Shown piece by piece: positions 1 through 6,548 of a DNA stretch of 9,563 nucleotides; within the stretch, counting starts at the first letter, position 1, and each line of letters opens with the position of its first letter. The position numbers were made by a program, and so were the translations under genes. The notes below the pieces were generated by a model that saw only the letters and a list, made by a program, of their open reading frames with translations, searched no databases and was not told the DNA's origin. Origin of the DNA: Rhizobiaceae bacterium (lineage in GTDB: Bacteria; Pseudomonadota; Alphaproteobacteria; Rhizobiales; Rhizobiaceae); the NCBI GenBank assembly GCA_004299545.1, contig SCRB01000910.1:1-9563 (forward strand). The letters run 5' to 3'.

Positions 1-33
1 GAAGTTCTTGCTATCAGACATGTGTGCGCTCAC
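1..33 (-). CDS. Possible 5' end of a leftward gene, cut by the window edge
   Basis: On the minus strand a GTG at 33-31 is followed in frame by an ATG at 21-19, and the frame stays open to the edge, reading (M)SAHMSDSKNF. A good Shine-Dalgarno sequence, GGGAGG (complement of 39-44), lies 5 bases before the GTG and 17 before the ATG, so the GTG is the better start. Only about 11 codons are visible, so neither the product nor the reality of the gene can be judged. It would run in the same direction as the 99-residue gene that ends at 232. Confidence 0.35.
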   Translation of the reverse strand, partial: MSAHMSDSKNF

Positions 34-191
34 GAGAGCCTCCCAGGATAAATCATCCAGGAGACTCCCAGATCAGCGAACCAGCCGCTACGTGGGGTGA
101 CCTACGCGCTTACGACAAACATGGGTTATGCGCGGTTAACGAGACAGCGTTGGAGCCAGGCCGCAACGGCGTCGCGCCTGCGATCGGTGCG

Positions 192-206
192 GCTTCAACC
201 TGAAGC
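192..206. repeat. Short perfect inverted repeat in the left intergenic region
   Basis: GCTTCA (192-197) and TGAAGC (201-206) form a perfect 6-base inverted repeat around ACC. It lies just past the stop codon of the leftward 99-residue gene, so it could form a small hairpin at the end of that transcript. No T-run follows on the minus strand, so it is not a convincing intrinsic terminator. It could equally be a small operator for the gene entering from the left edge. Nothing else recognisable was seen between 34 and 231. Confidence 0.3.
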
Positions 207-231
207 TATGTTAGTGTAGGCCCGACTGGAC

Positions 232-531
232 TTAGTGAGTTGCCGATCGATGGCGACGAGAAAGACGGTAATTTCTGACCACCCCGTCAGGATTATTTTC
301 CAACCGGCTGGGGTCGAAAACCGGCATATGGCCTAGCAGCATCGCGGTTTCCTTAACGAGTCTCGCCAATTGCTGATCGGAAAACTGACACGATGGCATC
401 GCTTCTCGAATATCATCGATAACCGCATTGACGGGCACAAGAGATGATGGCGGGGAGTTCTTTATTTTGCCGAGTAGAAACAGCTGAAGATTGGCGTCAA
501 CTATACCATTGGGATCTGCAAGCCTGCCCAT
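232..531 (-). CDS. Hypothetical protein, 99 residues
   Basis: I do not recognise this protein. The gene is supported by an AGGAGA Shine-Dalgarno sequence (complement of 541-546) 9 bases before the ATG at 531 and by a balanced soluble composition. The N-terminal third is hydrophobic and helical (around ANLQLFLLGKI). The middle is probably helical (AVIDDIREAM and QQLARLVKETAMLLG). The C-terminal tail is basic, with RLSRRHR close to the end. No membrane segment, signal peptide or metal-binding motif is visible. It is transcribed away from the DUF421 gene, and the 229-base gap between the two starts presumably holds both promoters. The size and basic tail would fit a small DNA- or protein-binding factor, but that is only a guess. 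The opposite strand is also open over much of this stretch, but that reading is cysteine- and tryptophan-rich and lacks a ribosome binding site. Confidence 0.6.
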   Translation of the reverse strand: MGRLADPNGIVDANLQLFLLGKIKNSPPSSLVPVNAVIDDIREAMPSCQFSDQQLARLVKETAMLLGHMPVFDPSRLENNPDGVVRNYRLSRRHRSATH

Positions 532-760
532 ATTCGTTGTTCTCCTGTCAGAGAATCGGAAACAATCTCACGGATGCCCTTGAGCGCAGTCTCGTTCCCG
601 CGAAGCTCTGCCGTTGGTTAGCAGGAGCTTTAGCGAGGTCGAGAAATGCCACACAAGCCACCAGTCCATCGTCCACCCACCAGGCATATGTAGCGATGCA
701 ACAATCGCGCCCACGAGCCGTTGAACCGACGCGGGTGTTTGTCAGTCTGGCGGTTTTGGA
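532..760. other. Divergent intergenic region
   Basis: These 229 bases separate two divergently oriented starts, so promoters for both genes are expected here. I could not find a convincing sigma-70 promoter, nor a GGAAC/CGTT pair of the general stress (EcfG) type. A 5-base inverted repeat, GCGAT (693-697) and ATCGC (704-708) around 6 bases, is the only local structure noted, and it may be chance. Confidence 0.35.
541..546 (-). promoter_or_regulatory. Strong Shine-Dalgarno sequence for the leftward 99-residue gene
   Basis: The minus strand reads AGGAGA here, 9 bases before the ATG at 531. This site is the main reason to call the leftward gene rather than the overlapping rightward frame. Confidence 0.6.
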
Positions 761-1264
761 ATGAACATTCTAACGGCATTGTTCGGCGTGGAGCATCAGG
801 TCTCATTCTGGCAAGAGTGCGCACGAGCGGTTCTAATCTTTGTCTATGGCCTGATCTTGCTCAGAGCGAGCGGCAAACGCACCTTCGGGCACTGGTCGGC
901 ATTGGACATCATCGTGTCGGTCGTCGTGGGTTCTATTCTGGGGCGTGCACTCACCGGCAGTGCTCCGTTGCCGGGTACTCTGGCGGCGGTGTTCGTACTC
1001 GTTGGTCTACACGTTCTTTTTTCGTACGCAGTAGCCAATTACCATCAGTTGGCTCGGTTCATTGAAGGAAGACCTGTGACCTTGATTCGCGATGGTCAAG
1101 TCGATCACCGAACGCGAATTGCTTCCATGATTTCTCTTTCAGATATCAACGAGGCACTGCGTAGCGCAGGCTTGCAGGATGACGAAGGATTCGGCCAGGT
1201 GAAGTTGATGACGTTGGAGCCAAACGGCGAGATCAGCGTCATCAAGCGCGAGAAAAGCACATAG
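761..1264 (+). CDS. DUF421 (YetF-like) membrane protein
   Basis: This is a small integral membrane protein of the DUF421/YetF family, whose biochemical role is not firmly established. Three hydrophobic segments are visible: about residues 20-37 (within ARAVLIFVYGLILL), 48-62 (DIIVSVVVGSILG) and 70-92 (TLAAVFVLVGLHVLFSYAV). The pattern ASGKRTFG followed by SALDIIV matches the family signature after the first helix. The soluble C-terminal half has the usual features: EGRPVTLIRDGQV, then a helix with SLSDINEALRSAGL, and a closing beta pair around LEPNGEISVIKRE. The length of 167 residues suits the short members of the family. The start is the only sensible ATG, but its ribosome binding site is weak (GGA directly before it). 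Third codon positions look less GC-biased than in the phage genes downstream. It is probably a chromosomal flank gene or cargo rather than a virion gene. Confidence 0.85.
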   Translation: MNILTALFGVEHQVSFWQECARAVLIFVYGLILLRASGKRTFGHWSALDIIVSVVVGSILGRALTGSAPLPGTLAAVFVLVGLHVLFSYAVANYHQLARFIEGRPVTLIRDGQVDHRTRIASMISLSDINEALRSAGLQDDEGFGQVKLMTLEPNGEISVIKREKST

Positions 1265-1295
1265 CAGACGGACGTTGAAGGTTCTCCCACATCCA

Positions 1296-1315
1296 CGCTC
1301 AGCCGAAGCCGAGCG
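1296..1315 (+). repeat. Weak stem-loop after the DUF421 gene
   Basis: CGCTC (1296-1300) pairs with GAGCG (1311-1315). Inside, GC pairs with GC around a CGAA loop, with one mismatch between the two stems. It lies about 30 bases after the DUF421 stop and could help end that transcript, but no T-run follows. The rest of the 78-base gap before the HNH gene shows nothing recognisable. Confidence 0.25.
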
Positions 1316-1342
1316 ATATCGCCGCCACTACCAGAGCACGGC

Positions 1343-1684
1343 ATGGCCGTCGTTCTGATGCCCCACAAACCCCCGCGTCATCGTCCGCTTGGTGCAGCCG
1401 CCACGCAGGAACAGCGTCGAGTCTACGATCGCTCCCGCGACAAGCAAGACTGGCGCCGCTGGTACAAGACGGCGAGATGGCAGGCGATCCGGGATCTACA
1501 GCTTCAGCGCGAGCCGCTATGCCGGATATGCGAGGACGCAGGCATCATTACCGCAGCGACCGTTTGTGATCATGTGGAACGGCACAACGGCGATCCAGTG
1601 CGGTTCTGGTCTGGTCCATTTCAATCGCTCTGCGCGTCATGCCATTCGAGCGAGAAGCAGCGGCAGGAGAATGCAGCATCATGA
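1343..1684 (+). CDS. Phage HNH endonuclease
   Basis: This is a small HNH-family nuclease of the kind encoded beside phage terminase genes. In several HK97-type phages such proteins act with terminase to cut cos DNA during packaging. The sequence shows a zinc-binding CxxC pair (LCRIC, Cys60 and Cys63), the catalytic strand with CDHVERHNGD (Asp76-His77, with His81-Asn82), and a second CxxC followed by His (LCASCHSSEKQ, Cys97, Cys100, His101). The N-terminus is basic, with RHRP and RRWYKTARWQAIR, as is common in the family. Two in-frame ATGs are possible. The one at 1343 has only a weak AGAG upstream. The one at 1358 would give MPHKPPRHRP, which looks more like a natural family start but has no ribosome binding site. 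The stop overlaps the ATG of the next gene (ATGA at 1681-1684). It is the first gene of the phage module seen here. Confidence 0.88.
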   Translation: MAVVLMPHKPPRHRPLGAAATQEQRRVYDRSRDKQDWRRWYKTARWQAIRDLQLQREPLCRICEDAGIITAATVCDHVERHNGDPVRFWSGPFQSLCASCHSSEKQRQENAAS

Positions 1685-1878
1685 CGACCGATCCTCGTGC
1701 AGCAGACACACTCGACGAAGCAGCACGCGATCCCGATGGCATGTACAACGGAGCCCGCGCGCTGTCGTGGCTGTCCGCCGTGCTGACAGGCGGCAACGGC
1801 ATGAGCGAGGACGAGGTTCGAGCGACGTTCGCAGGTGCGAAGGCGAAGCGAGCCGACGAGTGCAACGCAAACTGCTAA
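1681..1878 (+). CDS. Small hypothetical phage protein, 65 residues
   Basis: I do not recognise this protein. The frame is open further upstream (an ATG at 1639), but the start at 1681 is preferred: it overlaps the HNH stop as ATGA and has AGGAGA at 1665-1670, 10 bases upstream. The protein begins MTTDPRAADTLDEAARDPDG, is acidic in its first third, has a helix-like hydrophobic centre (ARALSWLSAVLTGG), and ends with a basic stretch (GAKAKRADECNANC) containing two cysteines near the C-terminus. No known domain is visible. Its place between the HNH nuclease and the presumed cos region suggests a packaging accessory role, but this is inference from position only. Confidence 0.6.
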   Translation: MTTDPRAADTLDEAARDPDGMYNGARALSWLSAVLTGGNGMSEDEVRATFAGAKAKRADECNANC

Positions 1879-1978
1879 TGTTGCGCTGCGGGGTAGCCCC
1901 CTCAAAAGTCTGGAGGGCTGGGTGCCTAGACCGGTCCGGGGCCAAACTTTTACGCCGTCAAAATGAAAGCATTTTTCC
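1879..1978 (+). other. Candidate cos (packaging) region before terS
   Basis: This 100-base noncoding block separates the HNH module from the small terminase gene. It is dense in inverted repeats. GGGG/CCCC pair around TAG at 1890-1900. AGCCCCCTC (1895-1903) pairs with GAGGGCT (1913-1919), with two C's bulged. GACCGGTC (1929-1936) is a perfect palindrome, overlapped by the direct repeat CCGG-T-CCGG (1931-1939), and GGGGCC follows at 1938-1943. Known cos phages of this type have a GC-rich cohesive-end sequence next to terS, often with a nearby HNH gene. That setting fits, but the cut position cannot be read from the sequence. Confidence 0.45.
1960..1975 (+). repeat. AT-rich hairpin over the terS translation start region
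   Basis: AAAATG (1960-1965) and CATTTT (1970-1975) form a perfect 6-base inverted repeat around an AAAG loop, ending 3 bases before the terS ATG. No strong Shine-Dalgarno sequence is present, and the only purine-rich tract (GAAAG, 1965-1969) lies inside this structure. It may lower TerS synthesis or may be part of the cos region. Confidence 0.35.
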
Positions 1979-2458
1979 ATGGCCGGCAGAAAACGCACGC
2001 CTGACCATCTGAAAATCATCGCCGGAACCGACCGTCCGGACCGCGCAAACCCCGATGCGCCAAAACCAGCAGCTGCGTTGCCCGAGGCGCCGGAGTGGCT
2101 TTCGGCGCGCGGTGCGGAAATCTTCGAACAGCTTGTATCGATCATCTCACCTATGGGGATCGGATCGTCCAGCGACGGCGCGATGCTCGCACTTGCGGCC
2201 TCTCGCTTGGAAGAAGTCGAGATTTGCACTGCAATGATAGAGGACGGTGGGCGGACCTTCGTGAGCAACGTGACTTATGATGACGAGGGCCGGATTGTCA
2301 GTCAGCAGATCAAGGGGCATCCTGCCGTCGCGCAGCGTAGCGAAGCCATGCGGCATGCGCAGTCGCTCCTGGCTGAATTCGGATTGTCACCAGCCGCGCG
2401 CTCCAAGGTCTCGGTGAGCACGCCTGATGAGCAGAACCCGTTCGCCGCGCTCGGCTGA
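1979..2458 (+). CDS. terS: Phage terminase small subunit, P27 family
   Basis: This protein recognises phage DNA and recruits the large terminase to start packaging. At 159 residues it has the usual size and layout of the P27 family. A basic N-terminus (MAGRKRTPDHLKIIAGTDRP) is followed by a proline/alanine linker (about residues 24-38). A helical core starts at PEWLSARGAEIFEQLV and continues through the helix with ALAASRLEEVE. A conserved C-terminal block follows around residues 114-142, with HPAVAQRSEAMRHAQSLL and then EFGLSPAARSKV. The ATG at 1979 is chosen because the family motif begins right there, although the ribosome binding site is weak. The 3' end overlaps the large terminase gene by 32 bases, which indicates coupled translation and matches the usual terS-terL order. 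Confidence 0.92.
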   Translation: MAGRKRTPDHLKIIAGTDRPDRANPDAPKPAAALPEAPEWLSARGAEIFEQLVSIISPMGIGSSSDGAMLALAASRLEEVEICTAMIEDGGRTFVSNVTYDDEGRIVSQQIKGHPAVAQRSEAMRHAQSLLAEFGLSPAARSKVSVSTPDEQNPFAALG

Positions 2459-4145
2459 TTACCCGCATGTCGAGGTCGGCAACCACTATGCCAAGGATGT
2501 CGTCAACGGAAAGATACCGGCGTGCAAATGGGTGAGGCTGGCCTGCAAGCGGCATCTCGACAATCTGGAGGCGTCGAAGAAGGCAGAGTACCCATATCGG
2601 TTTGACCCGAAGGCGGCGGAGAAGTGGTGCCGTTTCCTCGAATTGTTGCCGCACACGAAAGGCGAATGGGCGCGGCGCGGGGAAAAGCTGAAGCTCGAAC
2701 CGTGGCAGTGCTTCAAGACGATTTGTCTGTTCGGCTGGCTCAGGAAACAGGACGGCCTCCGGCGGTTTCGCAAGGCGCTGATCCTCGAACCTCGCAAGAA
2801 CGCGAAGTCGACATGGGCGGCCGGCGTCGGGCTTGGCATGATGTCGATCGACGGAGACCACGGCGCCGAGGTCTATTCCGGTGCCACGACCGAAAAGCAG
2901 GCATGGGAGGTGTTCAAGCCGGCGCGATTGATGGCCATGAAGACGCCGGCCTTCGTCCAGCATTACGGCGTCACGGTCGGAGCCAAGAACATTCACCGGC
3001 TGGCGGACGGATCGAAGTTCGAGCCGCTGATCGGAGATCCCGGCGATGGCGCTTCGCCTTCTTGCGCGATCGTGGACGAATATCACGAACATGCGACTGA
3101 CCGGATGGTCGACACGATGGAAACGGGCATGGGTGCCCGTGAACAGCCGTTGCTGCTCATCATTACGACGGCGGGCGACAATCTGTCGGGGCCGTGCTTT
3201 GCCGCAGTGCAGGACGCGGAGAAGGTTTTGGAGGGCGTCGTCGAGAACGACGAACTGTTCGCACTGATCTATACAGTCGACAAGGAGGATGATTGGTCCT
3301 CCGATCTGGCGTTGAGGAAGGCGAACCCGAACTACGATGTCAGCGTCAAGGGCGAGTTCCTGCGGGCGCGTCAGAGGGATGCCAAGCAGAACCCGCGCAA
3401 GTTGGGCGTCTTCAAGACGAAGCACCTCAATATGTGGGTGCAGGCGCGCAACGCCTACTTCGATATTCAGAAGTGGCAGGAAAGCGCCAACCCGAAGCTG
3501 AAGCTGGAAGCTTTCAAAGGACAGTCGTGCCGCATCGGCCTCGATCTGGCCTCGACGATCGATATCGCGGCCATGGAACTCACCTTCGAGCATGAAGGCG
3601 GCTATGCCCGGTTCGGACGGTATTATCTGCCCGAAGCGACAATCGAATTGCCGGAGAACCAGCATTACCGGGGCTGGAGGGATGCCCCGGAACAGTGGAT
3701 CACGCAGACCGATGGCGACATGATCGACTATGTCACCATCCGCGACGACATTCTTGGCTTGCGGGATCAGGGGTTCCTGATCGACGAGATCGCGTTCGAT
3801 CCGCATCAGGCGCACATGATGATGGCGGAACTGCGGGACGAGGGATTCGAAACGATCGAAGTCCGGCCGCTGGTGCTGAATTTCTCGCCGGCCATGAAGC
3901 AGATGGACGGCCTGATCCGGTCACACAAGATCGCTCACAATGGCGACCCGGTTTTCACATGGATGCTGTCGAATGTCGTCGCCAAAGCTGATGCAAAGGA
4001 CAACGTCTATCCGCGCAAGGACCGTGAGCAGAACAAGATCGACGGCCCAGTGGCGCACATGATGTGCCAGGCACGTTGGATGAGCGCCGAAGCCGAAGGC
4101 CCATCTGTCTATGAGACGCGCGGCATTCTGGAGATCGAAGTTTGA
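2427..4145 (+). CDS. terL: Phage terminase large subunit, Terminase_1 type
   Basis: This is the packaging motor: an N-terminal ATPase that drives DNA through the portal and a C-terminal RNase H-like nuclease that cuts the DNA. In this 572-residue protein the Walker A-type loop is EPRKNAKST (121-129). Walker B is CAIVDEYHE, with Asp217 and Glu218. The coupling motif is IITTAG (245-250). The nuclease domain shows acidic residues in GLDLAS (Asp373), IAFDPH (Asp458) and KIDGPVA (Asp539). All core catalytic elements are therefore present and the gene looks intact. The ATG at 2427 lies inside the end of terS. No other in-frame ATG occurs before about residue 138, so this start is well supported. 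The stop shares one base with the portal ATG. The antisense strand is open for a long stretch across this gene, which is an effect of GC-rich codon use. Confidence 0.95.
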   Translation: MSRTRSPRSADYPHVEVGNHYAKDVVNGKIPACKWVRLACKRHLDNLEASKKAEYPYRFDPKAAEKWCRFLELLPHTKGEWARRGEKLKLEPWQCFKTICLFGWLRKQDGLRRFRKALILEPRKNAKSTWAAGVGLGMMSIDGDHGAEVYSGATTEKQAWEVFKPARLMAMKTPAFVQHYGVTVGAKNIHRLADGSKFEPLIGDPGDGASPSCAIVDEYHEHATDRMVDTMETGMGAREQPLLLIITTAGDNLSGPCFAAVQDAEKVLEGVVENDELFALIYTVDKEDDWSSDLALRKANPNYDVSVKGEFLRARQRDAKQNPRKLGVFKTKHLNMWVQARNAYFDIQKWQESANPKLKLEAFKGQSCRIGLDLASTIDIAAMELTFEHEGGYARFGRYYLPEATIELPENQHYRGWRDAPEQWITQTDGDMIDYVTIRDDILGLRDQGFLIDEIAFDPHQAHMMMAELRDEGFETIEVRPLVLNFSPAMKQMDGLIRSHKIAHNGDPVFTWMLSNVVAKADAKDNVYPRKDREQNKIDGPVAHMMCQARWMSAEAEGPSVYETRGILEIEV

Positions 4146-5551
4146 TGGGCATCATGGAGACCCTTTTCGGTCGGCGCGCCGAACCGCTGGCGATCCGTCA
4201 GGAGCCGGACCTGGGCGCCATCACCTATGGCGCGCCGGTATCGCTCCGTGGCGAATCGGGTTGGCTGGTCAGAGCCGTTGAGGGCGGCAAGACGAATGCC
4301 GGCGTGCATGTCTCCGAGTTCATCGCCATGCATCTCCCGGTGGTTTACGCCTGCGTGAACCGCATCTCCAATCCGATCGCTCGGTTCCCGATGACGATCA
4401 TGCGCCGGCTCGACGATGGCAGCCGACGCCCGGCGACGCCGGATGAGCATCCGATGGCAGCGACGATCGGGGTGCGGCCGAACGATTTCATGTCATCGCG
4501 GACTGTTCGGAAAACGGTTCAGGCGCATGCGCTCCTGTGGGGCAATGGCTATCTGGAGATCGAGCGCAACAATCGCGGGCAGGCGGTCGGGCTCTATCCG
4601 CTGCAACCGTATTTGACCCGTCCGGTGCGCGAGAATGGTCGAACGTTTTTCCGTTCATCGATCAACGGCCAACCGGTCGAGTTCGATCATGACGACGTGA
4701 TCCACATCATGGATCTGTCGCAGGATGGGTACTGGGGCATCTCCCAGATCGCCATGGCGCGCCAGGCGGTCGGCTGGGGCCTCGCCATGGAGGAGTTCGG
4801 CAGCAAGTTCTTCGCCAACGACGCCAAGTCGGGCGGTTTCCTGCTGCATCCGGGCAAGCTGACACCTGCGGCGCGGCAGAACCTGACCGGGCCAAATGGC
4901 GAAAAGCGTCTGAACCCCGACAATCCGGCGGCCGGTCTTCAGTCGCAAGGCGGCATCGACAACGCACACCGGGTCAAGGTCCTCGAAGAGGGGATGAAGT
5001 TCATCTCGACGACGATCCCGCCGGAAGACGCTCAGTTCCTCGGCAGCCGGGAATTTCAGATCGCGGAAATCGCTCGCATCTACGACGTGCCGTTGATCAT
5101 GCTGCAGAGCCAGGAGAAGCAGACTTCATTCGGCGCCGGCATCGAGCAGCTGATGATCGGGTTCCTGCGCTCGACGATCGATCCCTGGACGGATGCCTGG
5201 GAGCAGGAACTGAATTTCAAGCTGTTCACCGCCGAGGAAATCGACCGCGGCTTCTATGTAAATTTCAATATGAACTCCATGCTTCGCGGCGATATGGCGT
5301 CGCGCGCGGAATTCTATTCCAAGCTTTTCGGCGTCGGCGGCCTTTCTGCGAACCAGATCCTCGCGCTGGAGGACATGGATGGCGTCGGCCCCGTGGGCGA
5401 TTACCATTTCGTGCCGGCAAACTATGTCACGCTCGAACGCGCGACGGACCCGAACTACGAGCCCAAGCGCACGCCGCCCGTACCGCCTGTCCCGGCCGGA
5501 AATCCGAAGCCGAAACCGAACGATGTCCAGCCGGAAGAGGAAGCCGAATGA
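4145..5551 (+). CDS. Phage portal protein, HK97 family
   Basis: The portal forms the dodecameric ring at one capsid vertex through which DNA enters and to which the tail connectors attach. Family blocks are clear in this 468-residue protein: VVYACVNRISNPIARFP (about 66-82), HPM with the downstream PNDFMSSRT (102-120), LLWGNGYLEIERNNRGQ (130-146), DDVIHIMDLSQDGYWGIS (183-200), EEFGSKFFANDAKSGGFL (216-233), and DAQFLGSREFQIAEIARIY followed by DVPLIML (295-320). The C-terminus is a proline-rich then acidic tail (TPPVPPVPAGNPKPKPND, then EEEAE), probably disordered. The ATG at 4145 overlaps the terL stop (TGATG). A TTG at 4142 and an ATG at 4154 are alternatives; GGAG at 4130-4133 supports a start in this area. 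The stop overlaps the protease ATG by four bases. Confidence 0.95.
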   Translation: MGIMETLFGRRAEPLAIRQEPDLGAITYGAPVSLRGESGWLVRAVEGGKTNAGVHVSEFIAMHLPVVYACVNRISNPIARFPMTIMRRLDDGSRRPATPDEHPMAATIGVRPNDFMSSRTVRKTVQAHALLWGNGYLEIERNNRGQAVGLYPLQPYLTRPVRENGRTFFRSSINGQPVEFDHDDVIHIMDLSQDGYWGISQIAMARQAVGWGLAMEEFGSKFFANDAKSGGFLLHPGKLTPAARQNLTGPNGEKRLNPDNPAAGLQSQGGIDNAHRVKVLEEGMKFISTTIPPEDAQFLGSREFQIAEIARIYDVPLIMLQSQEKQTSFGAGIEQLMIGFLRSTIDPWTDAWEQELNFKLFTAEEIDRGFYVNFNMNSMLRGDMASRAEFYSKLFGVGGLSANQILALEDMDGVGPVGDYHFVPANYVTLERATDPNYEPKRTPPVPPVPAGNPKPKPNDVQPEEEAE

Positions 5552-6453
5552 AATACGCTCATATCCTGCTGGCCGTTACGGAAGAACGCTGGGCGATCGA
5601 GCCGACGAAGATGCAGGCCATCCTCGATTTCCTCGCCGATCAGGCCTCGGGCGTCAAATATTCCGCTGAGGAGATCGAAGCGCGGTTGACGCAAAAAGCC
5701 GAAAGGGAAGTCTCACGTCAGGACGGGCAGATCGCTATCCTTCCGCTGCGCGGCGTGATCGCGAACCGCATGTCGCTGATGGACGACTTTTCCGGTGGCA
5801 CCAGTTCGGAGGGCTTCGGGAAGGCTTTTCAGGCGGCCATGCGGGATGACGGCGTCAAGGCGATCGTCCTTGATGTCGATTCTCCCGGGGGCGCCGTCAG
5901 CGGGACAGACGAACTGTCGTCGATGATCTATCAGGCGCGCGGCCAGAAGCCGATCATCGCACAGGTGAACGCTCGATCAGCATCGGCTGCTTACTGGATA
6001 GCCAGTGCGGCGGATGAGATGGTGGTGACGCCGACAGGTTCCGTGGGGTCGATCGGCGTGATCGGCCTGCATGAGGACGTTTCCGGTGCCATGGACAAGC
6101 TCGGCGTGAAGAAGACGATCATCAGCGCGGGCAAATACAAGGCCGAAGGCAATCCCTATGAGCCGCTTGGAGACGACACTCGCGCCCGTATCCAATCGAA
6201 GATCGACGCCGCCTATGACATGTTCGTCAGGGCCGTGGCGCGCAATCGCGGCGTCAACATGTCGGCCGTCCGCGATGGCTTCGGTGAAGGCGACATGGTC
6301 GATGCCGAACCTGCTGTTTCGATGGGCATGGCCGACCGTATCGGCACTATGGAAGACACGTTGAACCGCTTCGGTGCTTCTCAGTATGGCGCGCCGCAGA
6401 ACAAGCGTCGGGCGTTCGCGATCGAACGCGAAAAGCGCGCCCTGACGCTCTGA
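5548..6453 (+). CDS. Head maturation protease, S49 (SppA/ClpP-fold) family
   Basis: This serine peptidase most likely cleaves the capsid protein's N-terminal scaffold during head maturation. The 301-residue protein has the S49 fold markers: GQIAILPLRGVI (60-71), an oxyanion-region motif VLDVDSPGGAVSGTDEL (107-123), and the nucleophile segment NARSASAAYWIASAAD, with Ser146 as the likely nucleophile. PTGSVGSIGVIGLHED (162-177) follows, and the general-base Lys198 lies in SAGKYKAEGNPYEPL. The Ser-Lys spacing of 52 residues equals that of the bacterial SppA Ser/Lys dyad as I know it. The helix at about 210-232 and MVDAEPAVSMGMADRIG (250-266) complete the domain. No signal peptide is present, as expected for a cytoplasmic virion-assembly enzyme. 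The start is fixed by the ATGA overlap with the portal stop. The C-terminal 35 residues are basic. Confidence 0.93.
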   Translation: MKYAHILLAVTEERWAIEPTKMQAILDFLADQASGVKYSAEEIEARLTQKAEREVSRQDGQIAILPLRGVIANRMSLMDDFSGGTSSEGFGKAFQAAMRDDGVKAIVLDVDSPGGAVSGTDELSSMIYQARGQKPIIAQVNARSASAAYWIASAADEMVVTPTGSVGSIGVIGLHEDVSGAMDKLGVKKTIISAGKYKAEGNPYEPLGDDTRARIQSKIDAAYDMFVRAVARNRGVNMSAVRDGFGEGDMVDAEPAVSMGMADRIGTMEDTLNRFGASQYGAPQNKRRAFAIEREKRALTL

Positions 6454-6475
6454 CCTGATCCAACACATTTGCAGA

Positions 6476-6506
6476 AATCGCGCTCCCGGAGCCGGCCGGG
6501 GCGATT
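6476..6506 (+). repeat. Imperfect hairpin between protease and capsid genes
   Basis: In this 95-base gap AATCGC (6476-6481) pairs with GCGATT (6501-6506), and CCCGG (6485-6489) pairs with CCGGG (6496-6500). A GCT bulge sits on the left arm and the loop is 6 bases. It is GC-rich, but no T-run follows, so it is not a standard terminator. It could stabilise or mark the 5' end of the capsid message, or partly attenuate read-through. Confidence 0.4.
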
Positions 6507-6535
6507 GCGAAGTCCTATCCGGCGTTCAGCACGCG

Positions 6536-6542
6536 AAAGGAA
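6536..6542 (+). promoter_or_regulatory. Strong Shine-Dalgarno sequence for the capsid gene
   Basis: AAAGGAA ends 6 bases before the capsid ATG at 6549. Most genes upstream rely on overlapping stop and start codons. A separate strong site fits the high copy number of the capsid protein. Confidence 0.6.
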
Positions 6543-6548
6543 AATTTC

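Noticed and set aside
121..222. 33-codon rightward open frame in the left intergenic region
   Set aside because: No ribosome binding site and no protein-like pattern; likely chance.
444..764. 106-codon rightward frame between the two left genes
   Set aside because: Cys- and Trp-rich, no ribosome binding site. It overlaps the leftward gene, which has a strong site, and runs into the DUF421 start.
1296..1315. Intrinsic terminator after the DUF421 gene
   Set aside because: The stem is short and mismatched and no T-run follows, so it is listed only as a weak stem-loop.
1389..2012. 207-codon rightward frame across HNH, the small gene and the cos candidate
   Set aside because: Arg/Ser-rich composition, and it overlaps two better supported genes in another frame.
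1621..2268. 215-codon leftward frame over the start of the terminase region
   Set aside because: Low-complexity Ala/Ser/Arg composition; it overlaps the well supported terS gene and the noncoding block.
2310..3815. Long open frame (501 codons) antisense to terL
   Set aside because: The product is rich in Arg, His and Asp in the way typical of mirror frames of GC-rich genes. It has no recognisable domain and covers a gene with all terminase motifs.
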